Shown piece by piece: positions 1-7,081 of a stretch of 64,000 nt of DNA. Numbering within the stretch: position 1 is the stretch's first letter; each line of letters begins with the position of its first letter. The notes under the pieces were generated by a model. That model was not told where the DNA came from. It searched no databases and saw only the letters and a program-made list of their open reading frames with translations. This stretch comes from Candidatus Poribacteria bacterium (GTDB lineage: Bacteria > Poribacteria > WGA-4E > WGA-3G), in the NCBI GenBank assembly GCA_022826805.1, contig JAJDUH010000019.1, positions 1 through 64,000 of the forward strand, in the 5' to 3' direction. Both the position numbers and the translations under genes were made by a program.

Positions 1-76
1 TCCGCAATGTGGTTCATACCACGATAGGGACATAAACGCTGCGATAAACATTTTACGGGCAGGGGTAGCTGCCTAA
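1..76 (+). pseudogene. tnpB: C-terminal fragment of IS200/IS605 TnpB, cut by the window edge
   Basis: Reading from base 2 gives 24 residues before a TAA at 74-76. They contain CGS-x-HDRDINAAINIL, the end of the TnpB zinc finger followed by the RuvC-III motif with its catalytic Asp in RDxNAA. The same tail (CGSHHDRDINAAINIL) occurs in the tnpB at 61641-62809, which supports the call. TnpB is an RNA-guided nuclease encoded by IS200/IS605 elements. Whether the gene is intact upstream cannot be seen. Confidence 0.88.
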
Positions 77-162
77 AGTGGAGTGATGTCAGACGGTTTT
101 CGCGTTTGCCGAAAACCGCAATCACAAGGAAACAGAAGCCCTAACCTTTAGGTTGTGGGTGC
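77..162 (+). mobile_element. Right end of the TnpB element, with two hairpins
   Basis: Directly after the tnpB stop lies a perfect 9-bp hairpin (arms 94-102 and 110-118). It is followed by a small hairpin AACC-TTTA-GGTT (143-154) and the terminal bases GTGGGTGC (155-162). The second element, on the minus strand at 61577-61640, has the same arrangement: hairpin, hairpin with a TAAA/TTTA loop, then GTGGGTGC. Sequence diverges after this octamer in both, so I place the element end near 162. In this family the 3' end of tnpB plus the right end normally encodes the omega RNA, whose guide is the flanking DNA. That would make bases from about 163 the guide, which is inference. Confidence 0.65.
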
Positions 163-676
163 TATCACCACCGCGAAATACCCTGGACGGGACATCACTT
201 ATGTCAACAAAGGCATCAGTGGAGACATCGTTGAAGGCTTAGAAAGTCGATGGGACTTTGATGTAATTGACGAAAAACCGAAATGGCTTTCAGTGAAGAT
301 TGGTATTAACAATGCGAGTCGACAGCATGCGGAAGGTATTTCTACAGAGGCGTATTTGCCCATTTGGGAAGCGTGCTATCGACGGATTCTCATACGTGCA
401 AAAACTGAATTAGATGCCTCACTCTTTCTATTGGAAATTTTCTATATTGAAGGAGATGTTGACATGCCCCGACCATTGGCTGTGGATGCTTACAACGAGA
501 GCATTCACAGGCTCGCTGAAGAATTTGATGCTCGTTTAATTCCGACAAATGCCGCTTTTGACCTTGCTGTTGCCGCTCGTCCTGGTGCACTCTGGACAAC
601 CCAAGACGGCGTTCATCCAAACGCCGAAGGACATACCTTGATGGCGTTGGAGTTCCTTAAGCAGGCAGATTGGTAA
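155..676 (+). pseudogene. SGNH/GDSL hydrolase, N-terminus lost at the TnpB element end
   Basis: The 173 codons resemble the C-terminal three quarters of an SGNH (GDSL) esterase/lipase. Block V (DGVHPNAEGH) is present with the expected Asp151 and His154. Block III reads GINN where GxND is usual. Block I, which carries the nucleophilic Ser in GDS, is missing, because the sequence to the left is the right end of the TnpB element. The only start in frame is a GTG at 155 inside the element terminus, without a Shine-Dalgarno sequence. Without the nucleophile the product should be inactive as an esterase. No close downstream partner is seen; the next gene is convergent. Confidence 0.75.
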
Positions 677-731
677 ATTGACCCACAGATACTGTTTGAT
701 GTGATTTCGGACAAAAAATGGGAATTTATTG

Positions 732-1592
732 TTACGGTAAAATGCCATCAGCCTGACGTTTTAAGGTTTCAATGAATTCCCGCTCGTGTTGCGTATTATA
801 TTCGGACGCGAGCCGCTGAGCATTCGTCCGGTTGCCCCAGTAAAAAGACAACCCGACTAAAGAGATACCGGCACAGTCGATATATCTGCGTTCACGCACC
901 GCATCTGCCACAAGGTAGATGAACGTTCCGCTCGCTGCAGCTGCGAGAAGCCCTTCTTTAACTTTCCCTACGTAAAGCTGCCCACTTCCTGGCATAATTG
1001 TGGAGAGCCACCCGGCTGTTTCAGGGGATTTAAAGGGTAGTGGTGTTTCATTGAGGAGTGTGTCTGCCAATTGACGCGCGCTTTCTTTTTCGAGCACATC
1101 GGTCGCTGGTGTGCTAACTTGCCGGAATTCCGTGATTGCCTTATTCCAATCGGATGTGTGAATGTAGCACCAACCGCGTAAATAGTGTGCCGCCGCTACC
1201 ACCTCTACGTCCTCGCTGGCGTTCAGAAGTTCAAAAAGCGTCGTCCGCGCCAGTGAATATTTCTCTGCCTCGAAGTGAAGCTGCCCAATCATCAACTGGC
1301 TCTGAAACCGCAGCGGTGAATTCGGATGAGTCGCTGAAAATTCTTGAAATAGTGATTCAGCCTGTTCGGGGCGATTCTGATGGTAATGGCTCTGGGCAAT
1401 TCGATAATCCGCTACATCTCTGAGTTGAGTGTCCTTATGATAGAACAGGAGCCGTTTATACGCACGCCTTGCAGCTTGATAATCACCTAATTCAAAAAGT
1501 TTCTCTGCGTAACGGTGCTGTCGACTTTCATCCTCAGGAACACTATTCATTGCGAAGACTATGATAGAGAAAAAAACAGACGCTACTGTCAT
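732..1592 (-). CDS. TPR protein with C-terminal membrane domain (paralogue 2)
   Basis: A 286-residue protein. I place the start at ATG 1592, two bases after the stop of the upstream gene, rather than at 1613, because it begins a clean hydrophobic N-terminus (MTVASVFFSIIVFA). The middle holds TPR-like repeats (YAEKLFELGDYQAARRAYKR and following). The C-terminal third begins with AGWLSTIMPGSGQLYVGK and continues into hydrophobic segments. A PGSGQ-Y-GK turn before membrane helices is typical of the DUF5683/TM2-like group. The architecture matches the upstream gene, so the two are tandem paralogues at the end of the sigma-FHA operon. Function is unknown; an envelope role is likely. Confidence 0.75.
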   Translation of the reverse strand: MTVASVFFSIIVFAMNSVPEDESRQHRYAEKLFELGDYQAARRAYKRLLFYHKDTQLRDVADYRIAQSHYHQNRPEQAESLFQEFSATHPNSPLRFQSQLMIGQLHFEAEKYSLARTTLFELLNASEDVEVVAAAHYLRGWCYIHTSDWNKAITEFRQVSTPATDVLEKESARQLADTLLNETPLPFKSPETAGWLSTIMPGSGQLYVGKVKEGLLAAAASGTFIYLVADAVRERRYIDCAGISLVGLSFYWGNRTNAQRLASEYNTQHEREFIETLKRQADGILP

Positions 1593-1594
1593 GT

Positions 1595-2512
1595 CTAAAA
1601 CCTTGACCGCCACAACACCAATTTTGTATTATCTTGCAGCGTCAATCTTGCCCCAAATAATCCTGAATCCCTAATTTCCTGTTGAATTCGACTCCGAAAG
1701 TGTCTTTCGTGCTGCAGATTGAATGTCTGTGCCGCTCGGATACTCTGGTAGATACTATTTCCATAGAAGAACACCCCAAGAACTGCGACAGGTACGGCAA
1801 CTTCATAGCGTTCTTTGCTGGTATAATACACACTCGCGCTACCGAAGACTGCTACGCTCATAAAAGTGGACAGTCCATCTATAGCCTTCCCACTGTAAAT
1901 CTGTCCACTCCCCGGGACCAATACTGAAAGCACACCAGCAACCGTTGGCGAGCGACGAGGCAGCGCGTCAGCGTTTTTTACGATGCGTGCTAACCTTGCA
2001 CTCACTTCGGTGAAGGGACTGTCCGGATAGACTGAGGCAACATCGTTCCAAACCTGACTCGCTTGTGTCCATTCATTTTTATCTATATGAAGCATTCCAA
2101 TCGTAAAGCGCGCCAGCGGTGCTAAATCGCTTCCCTTGTGCTTGATGAGGAAATTTTCCAGTGAGACGACCCCTTGTTCTCTTGCCCCTAACAAGATATG
2201 GCACTGGGCAATATTGTTTGTGGCGCGGGCGACGAGAGTGCTATTCGGATAGGTATCAATCAGGAACTGATAGGCAGGGATCGCTTTTTCCAATTGTCCC
2301 GCATTCTGATATGATGCCGCAACGCGGAAGGCTACGAAATCGATACGTGGGGCGTTAGGATGCAGAAAGAGGATCCGTTTGTACTCATGAGCAGCATTGA
2401 GGTAATCGCCCTCTTGGAAAAGTGAATCTGCGAAATCGGACACCTGTCCTGACACAGGCATCGAGAGCGTAGGTAAGAAAAGCAGGGCGGAGATAAAAAG
2501 AAGGGTTTTCAT
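1595..2512 (-). CDS. TPR protein with C-terminal membrane domain (paralogue 1)
   Basis: A 305-residue protein with a signal peptide (MKTLLFISALLFLPTLSMPVSG). TPR-like repeats cover about residues 25-180. A C-terminal hydrophobic domain opens with AGVLSVLVPGSGQIYSGK. The same PGSGQ-Y-GK element and the same QHER-F ending region occur in the downstream paralogue. Its start overlaps the end of the cvpA-like gene by four bases, so translation is probably coupled. Periplasmic TPRs anchored by a C-terminal membrane domain suggest a scaffold for an envelope complex, but no specific role can be named. Confidence 0.75.
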   Translation of the reverse strand: MKTLLFISALLFLPTLSMPVSGQVSDFADSLFQEGDYLNAAHEYKRILFLHPNAPRIDFVAFRVAASYQNAGQLEKAIPAYQFLIDTYPNSTLVARATNNIAQCHILLGAREQGVVSLENFLIKHKGSDLAPLARFTIGMLHIDKNEWTQASQVWNDVASVYPDSPFTEVSARLARIVKNADALPRRSPTVAGVLSVLVPGSGQIYSGKAIDGLSTFMSVAVFGSASVYYTSKERYEVAVPVAVLGVFFYGNSIYQSIRAAQTFNLQHERHFRSRIQQEIRDSGLFGARLTLQDNTKLVLWRSRF

Positions 2513-3003
2513 TTGATGTCGAGTTGTTTTTGTACATGCTCTTTGCTAACTGTCCAAACGCGATTACCGATATCTAAAAGTTGTGGGGCAAAACGGGAGT
2601 TTGCAATCTCGTTTTTGAAACCATCACCAGCATAGGTGTTGAGGAGAATAAGCGCAAGGGCGATTAAAAGCCCGCCTGAAGCAATACCAAAGCAGAGTCC
2701 GAGAAGGCGATTTAGCCAACTCAGAACCCCCTTTTCAATAACGCGCTGAATACGTTCAAAGAGAGTATCTACTATTATAGAGGTAACGATAATAAGAGCG
2801 ACAATACTTGCCCATTTCGCGAACGTCGGGTTCTCTATGAATTTTTGGATGAATGACGCAAGGGAGGGCCAAAATTGACACGCAGCCGCAAAACCCACGC
2901 CCAGCGCGAGTACCCCCCAGACGCTCCGAGTAAAACCCGCCCGGTAACAACTCAGTCCGGCTAATGCAACAAGAATGAGGATACCGATATCTAATTTCGT
3001 CAT
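2509..3003 (-). CDS. CvpA family membrane protein
   Basis: A 164-residue protein with four hydrophobic segments. It begins MTKLDIGILILVALAGLSCY-R-G, the typical CvpA opening: a short N-terminus, a first helix, then an R-G turn. The segment around FERIQRVIEKGVLSWLNRLLG followed by a glycine-rich helix also matches the family. CvpA proteins are inner-membrane proteins first tied to colicin V production, and their general role is unsettled. The gene lies 37 bases after the metallopeptidase gene and overlaps the TPR gene, inside the sigma-led operon. Confidence 0.8.
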   Translation of the reverse strand: MTKLDIGILILVALAGLSCYRAGFTRSVWGVLALGVGFAAACQFWPSLASFIQKFIENPTFAKWASIVALIIVTSIIVDTLFERIQRVIEKGVLSWLNRLLGLCFGIASGGLLIALALILLNTYAGDGFKNEIANSRFAPQLLDIGNRVWTVSKEHVQKQLDIK

Positions 3004-3040
3004 GTTTGCATTTTGAGGTATGGAAAATTTGGGGTATCCC

Positions 3041-4132
3041 TTAGAACGTACCTGCTAACGGTATTTCAGCCAGAGTCTGATTAAATACGTGTTCAATTGC
3101 GTCCTCTGCCCGGGTACCATCGCTTAGTTCGTGAAGGAGTTCGCGTATTTTCGGGAAACCGAATTGTTGGATGAGATATTCTGCTATCGCCGCGGATTGG
3201 ATATAGGCTAATTTCCGAGATCTTGCAGGAAGTTGGCTAAACGGATCACTCAAGGCATCAAAAGAGAGCAAGCTCTGTTTCTCAATCGCGTGCGCTAACT
3301 CAAGCCGTTCAGACTGGAACATCGGGCGTGCGATGATTTGTGCGAGTCCTTCGTTGAGCCACATCGGACAATAACCGCGCGCTAAATAATGGACCAACAG
3401 ATGAACCCACTCGTGTCGTAGGAGTGCGTATAGGATATTCAAGACTGGTTCACCTACAGCACAGTATGCCAGGTGAATGCTTCCGTCATAACATCCACTC
3501 GCCCACCTTGGAAGAGAACTTTGTGATCCAGCCGTCCCATTCGTATTCACAATTGAGATAGGTACCGGTGTGATAGGATAACACCCAAGTATTACGCCAA
3601 GTTCAGAACGCGTTTGATGAATGAGTCGATAAATATTCCACACGGTCTGTGGAGGCATCTCGGAATAGCAGGTGAGGTTGAAGAATTCGGAATTTATAAC
3701 CTGTTTAGCGGGTGTTGTGCTGCTTTCTTGCAACCGTTCGAGGAATTCTTGGGAAGGTGATTTACAGAAATCGCCCAAACAAAGCAATGTGGCATAACAC
3801 GCTTTCTCATCAAGGACGCGTGCTTTGCGTCTCAAAGCTGTCGGTGAATCGGGACATAATCGCAGCGCTATGTCGAGGCATGCCAACGCCTTATCCCACT
3901 GCCCGACCATTTCGTATGCTTTTGCGAGATCTGCATAGATATAGTGGTGTTGTGCTGCACCTAATTTCAAGCCGGCGAGGTAGTGTTGGATAGCTTCAAC
4001 GTAGCGCGCATGCCCGTAGCTGAGCGTCGCTTGTTGAAAATGGGATAGTGCCAGTGAACTGGTTTGGTTTAAGTACACTGCCTCTGCAAGGAATGGAAGT
4101 GCATTGAAGCGTGCATGCCCAATGCACAGCAC
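3041..4132 (-). CDS. TPR-containing gluzincin (peptidase MA-like) metalloprotease
   Basis: A 363-residue protein. About residues 25-120 carry TPR-like repeats. The C-terminal half has the zinc signature HEWVH in RHEWVHLLVHYLARG, followed about 15 residues later by WLNEGLAQ, whose Glu fits the third zinc ligand of gluzincins (peptidase MA group). The start is GTG at 4132, preceded by AGGAGAAGG. No convincing signal peptide is seen, though the N-terminus is moderately hydrophobic. It sits 18 bases after the FHA gene. A protease beside a sigma factor and an FHA protein could be an output of that regulon; this is inference. Confidence 0.75.
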   Translation of the reverse strand: MLCIGHARFNALPFLAEAVYLNQTSSLALSHFQQATLSYGHARYVEAIQHYLAGLKLGAAQHHYIYADLAKAYEMVGQWDKALACLDIALRLCPDSPTALRRKARVLDEKACYATLLCLGDFCKSPSQEFLERLQESSTTPAKQVINSEFFNLTCYSEMPPQTVWNIYRLIHQTRSELGVILGCYPITPVPISIVNTNGTAGSQSSLPRWASGCYDGSIHLAYCAVGEPVLNILYALLRHEWVHLLVHYLARGYCPMWLNEGLAQIIARPMFQSERLELAHAIEKQSLLSFDALSDPFSQLPARSRKLAYIQSAAIAEYLIQQFGFPKIRELLHELSDGTRAEDAIEHVFNQTLAEIPLAGTF

Positions 4133-4150
4133 AATCCTTCTCCTATGTGA

Positions 4151-4804
4151 CTATGAATGTTTTATGTTGACAACTTTAAAGCTAACTTTTCCGCATTTTA
4201 GGGTAGAACCGGGTTGAACGCGGGTTTCCGTTTCAACGCGCTCATTATCAACATAAGTCGCATTGGAACTACCTAAATCTGTGACGTAGACATCTTCGTC
4301 TTTCTGTTCAAATCGGACGTGCAAACGGGAAAGCGTCTGAATTGTATCGTACCGTTTCAACTCCTCTGGAGATGTAGTCGACTGTTCAGTATCCCAACGC
4401 TGTATTTCATCCGTGTTGGGTAAAGACGCGTCAACCTGCATGATTTCGGTCGTCTCACTACCCATGCCTTGTGGACTATAACCAAGCTGTGGTTCCAGTC
4501 CATCAGCGGTAAATGTTTCTGGTGCTTCACCCCGAATTTCCGCCATCACACGTACTCTCGCCCGTTCTTCTGCCCCAGGTCGCGGCATGATATTTTCTCG
4601 TTCCTCGAAACGATAGTGTGCGAAGTCAATCAACTGTTTCAAGGGTTGAAGCTCCGTCAAACTATTGACATCCTTCAAAAGGCGTTTCTGTTTACGTGAT
4701 AATCTTTCGTTTTTTAACCATCGCGTATAGGCTTCTAATATCTCTGCTTTTTTCAAATCATCTGCTGAGATGTCGGGCCTACGCGATCTCTTCCAAAAGC
4801 GCAT
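4151..4804 (-). CDS. FHA-domain protein
   Basis: A 217-residue protein. Residues 1-120 are polar and charged with no recognised domain. The C-terminus is a forkhead-associated fold: LSRLHVRFE, then VTDLGSSNATYVDNERV, then GSTLKCGKVSFKVV. The FHA signature is usually SxxH followed by SxNGT. Here the second part reads SSNAT, with Ala replacing Gly. FHA domains bind phosphothreonine peptides, so a Ser/Thr kinase partner is expected, but none is encoded in this window. A strong GGAGG lies ten bases before the ATG. The gene follows the ECF sigma gene by 21 bases, suggesting shared regulation. Confidence 0.82.
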   Translation of the reverse strand: MRFWKRSRRPDISADDLKKAEILEAYTRWLKNERLSRKQKRLLKDVNSLTELQPLKQLIDFAHYRFEERENIMPRPGAEERARVRVMAEIRGEAPETFTADGLEPQLGYSPQGMGSETTEIMQVDASLPNTDEIQRWDTEQSTTSPEELKRYDTIQTLSRLHVRFEQKDEDVYVTDLGSSNATYVDNERVETETRVQPGSTLKCGKVSFKVVNIKHS

Positions 4805-4825
4805 GAGAGTTAATCCTCCAAAAAA

Positions 4826-5440
4826 TTAATATATCCACTGAATACCTTTAGCAATCAAAATTTTACGCAATTCTTCCGTACACCGAAAGATCCAAATCTT
4901 CACAGTGCCATCTTTCCGGTTGAGGATGCGGGCAATTTCGGCAATACTGTAGCCTTCCAAATGCCGCAGCATCCATGCAATGCGATGGTTCGGTTTCGTC
5001 ACCTGTTCAAGAGCACCCTCCAAGATCCTTTGTGCTTCCGCAGCTTCAAATTCTTGATCGGGTCCCGGGCGCGGGTCCTCGTATTGACTCAAGGGCTGCT
5101 CATCTTCGTCAGGCAAGCCGCTGAGCGGACGCTCTCGAATCCGGTCTCGTTTCCGTATCGCATCAATAATTGTGTTTCGGGCCACCGTATTTAGCCATGC
5201 TTGAAAACTGCCTTGTTCTGTGTCCCATTTGCCCAGTTTTTGCCAGACCTTGATAAACACATCTGAGGCTACCTCTTCCGCATCCTGGTAGTTCCCAAGC
5301 ATCCGGTGGGCTTTGTTATAGACCCACTTATAGTGCTTGTCGAACAATTGCCTAAACGCAGCGTCATTACCCGCTTTCGCTTGCGTCGCGAGATAGGTAT
5401 CTTCGACAGCAGATAAGTCATTTGATACTTGGCGCACCAT
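4826..5440 (-). CDS. ECF-type RNA polymerase sigma factor
   Basis: A 204-residue sigma-70 family protein with only regions 2 and 4. Region 2 covers roughly residues 25-100 and includes FRQLFDKHYKWVYNKAHRML and DAEEVASDVFIKVW. Region 4 is the helix-turn-helix around YSIAEIARILNRKDGTVKIW. Its linker is long and acidic (DEDEQPLSQYEDPRPGPDQE). AAAGGAG precedes the ATG. No classical anti-sigma gene follows; an FHA protein and a metalloprotease come next. The sigma factor may autoregulate this six-gene run, but I see no duplicated promoter motif that proves it. Confidence 0.9.
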   Translation of the reverse strand: MVRQVSNDLSAVEDTYLATQAKAGNDAAFRQLFDKHYKWVYNKAHRMLGNYQDAEEVASDVFIKVWQKLGKWDTEQGSFQAWLNTVARNTIIDAIRKRDRIRERPLSGLPDEDEQPLSQYEDPRPGPDQEFEAAEAQRILEGALEQVTKPNHRIAWMLRHLEGYSIAEIARILNRKDGTVKIWIFRCTEELRKILIAKGIQWIY

Positions 5441-5715
5441 TACTATCTGCTCCTTTACCTATAAAATCCATATAGCAGGCTAAATGATATAACGTAGATG
5501 TACCCAATTGCGTTACAAAATATGTAAAAAAATAAGGAAAATGGCACGCCATAGAGAATTAACGCGCAATAAACATTTTAAGAAAAAAGTTATCATAATT
5601 TTACCGTATATTTGCATAATACGTCAAGGAAAAAGTAAGTTTTATATGGTTTTGTCTATTTCCTTACTGTTAGAGAGCCATTTTCGTGCCGAACATGCTT
5701 AAAATCTCGAAAATT
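5441..5715. other. AT-rich spacer upstream of the sigma operon
   Basis: About 275 bases between the start of the sigma gene and the stop of truD, both on the minus strand. It is AT-rich and should hold the sigma operon promoter. A plus-strand reading frame at 5508-5702 has no Shine-Dalgarno sequence and low-complexity basic residues, and I do not call it a gene. I see no clear terminator hairpin. Confidence 0.4.
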
Positions 5716-6816
5716 CTACTCAGACAGGACCTCCTCCAACACGACTGTGGCATAACCGCCAGCAGGCAATGTAAATTTGAAATGGATACCTACAGTGCCA
5801 ACTGTTGAAACTTCATGACAGGTCATAGGCATTCGCAACGGTCTACGCGCGCCGGGTAACCGGATACCTACAACCTTGCGAAACATTTTCAGCCCAAGCC
5901 CCTCATCTGCAAGGAGTGAGGTCTCCAATGTTAGCACGTCGTTGGCTGGTAGGCGCATCTTGTGTCCGAAAATTGGACCTGATGGACTGATTTCAAGCGC
6001 ATCTGCACGCTGTTGTTCAATGCTTGCGTTCGTAACAAGAAATGGTGCTCCATTGCTGTGTTTTACCGCGATATCGCCGTCAAGGAGTTTCCCTAAATGC
6101 GGCAAGCGTTTCTCCAGTATGCAATTGAACAGATATGCCTGATACGCCGACAAAAGTAGTTTCCGAAGCCGATGCGGAATACACATAACCGCTTTCTCAG
6201 TGGACTTCCGCGCTAATTCCCGCTGCATACGTCGGGCAACATCGTTAGTTTGTGGGGCGTTATCTGCGAGCATGTGACGGACAACTGTTTCCCATTCCGC
6301 TTTCATTAAAGCCTTACCAATCAAATGTGAATCGTTTCTGTTTCCAAATCTCTGCACCCCGAATCGGTTGGGGACGCCTTCAGTCCTCAATCGCTCAATG
6401 ATTGATTTAATCGTTGAGAGTCGGTTGTGCGCGACATCGCGGACCGTTATCTCAAACCGGTTGCCGCGCAGATGACCTACTCTCAGTTTATGTGGGTGCT
6501 GTTCTGCCCACAAAACTTCAATAGCAGGCACCTCAGCCTTCAAAATCTGTTCAGGTGGAACACCTTCCACAGACAGGGTTTGTGTGGTGACTGCGTTCTT
6601 ATCTTTCAACCCAGCATAACCGAAATCTCGTGTAGGGACTTGTAGTACCCGCGCAATTCGGTTAATAGCCTCTAATGTACTTAAATTCCGTTTCCGAATA
6701 GCAAAAAAGGTATGTGTTCCAGCGCCGGAAGGTTCATAGAGCGGCAGTTCTTCAACAATAAAATCTTCTGGTGCTATTTTGAATGTTGTGTTTGTTTTTG
6801 GTGAGGTTACTATCAA
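5716..6816 (-). CDS. truD: tRNA pseudouridine(13) synthase TruD
   Basis: A 366-residue protein that isomerises U13 of tRNA-Glu to pseudouridine. The TruD signature is clear: FGYAGLKDKNAVTTQTLSVE with catalytic Asp72, then NRFGVQRFGNRND around residue 150. The C-terminal part (PGARRPLRMP and SLPAGGYATVVLEE-like ending) closes the fold. Length is normal for the family. The start is TTG at 6816 with AAGGA seven bases upstream. The gene appears monocistronic, divergent from the ferredoxin-bioA pair. Confidence 0.93.
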   Translation of the reverse strand: MIVTSPKTNTTFKIAPEDFIVEELPLYEPSGAGTHTFFAIRKRNLSTLEAINRIARVLQVPTRDFGYAGLKDKNAVTTQTLSVEGVPPEQILKAEVPAIEVLWAEQHPHKLRVGHLRGNRFEITVRDVAHNRLSTIKSIIERLRTEGVPNRFGVQRFGNRNDSHLIGKALMKAEWETVVRHMLADNAPQTNDVARRMQRELARKSTEKAVMCIPHRLRKLLLSAYQAYLFNCILEKRLPHLGKLLDGDIAVKHSNGAPFLVTNASIEQQRADALEISPSGPIFGHKMRLPANDVLTLETSLLADEGLGLKMFRKVVGIRLPGARRPLRMPMTCHEVSTVGTVGIHFKFTLPAGGYATVVLEEVLSE

Positions 6817-6922
6817 GTTTTTGTCCTTCTACGCAAGATTGGCGTGTTTATGGAATATGCTGTAGTTTCTGTTCCATTATAGGTGCTGTCGTCCCGTTTG
6901 TCAAGTGGAAGGATACTTCAAT

Positions 6923-6944
6923 AGGCGAGGTTTTCAACCCCGCT
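6923..6944. repeat. Dispersed palindrome, AGGCGAGGTT type
   Basis: AGGCGAGGTT, a three-base loop and AACCCCGCT form an imperfect inverted repeat with one mismatch. The same palindrome recurs perfectly at 33514-33534 and 58862-58883, and in part at 50721-50735, always between genes. Confidence 0.6.
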
Positions 6945-7004
6945 GGTCTGATTCCAAAATAGCTGCATCGCCTGCCCAAAACTAAAAACCGAAACTCCAA
7001 AAAG

Positions 7005-7046
7005 ATAGCAAATTTGTTTGCTATATCCAATTAATTGTGATATACT
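7005..7046 (+). promoter_or_regulatory. Sigma-70-like promoter with overlapping 8-bp operator-like repeat
   Basis: TTGCTA (7018-7023), a 17-base spacer and TATACT (7041-7046) lie upstream of the ferredoxin-fusion gene. A perfect inverted repeat ATAGCAAA-TTTG-TTTGCTAT (7005-7024) covers the -35 box and would suit a repressor site. Only sequence pattern supports this. Confidence 0.5.
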
Positions 7047-7081
7047 TAATATACCGAAATATCCACAAAAAGGAGGGAAAA

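Noticed and set aside
5508-5702. Possible small basic protein on the plus strand
   Set aside because: No ribosome site, AT-rich codons and no conserved pattern. It lies where the sigma operon promoter should be.
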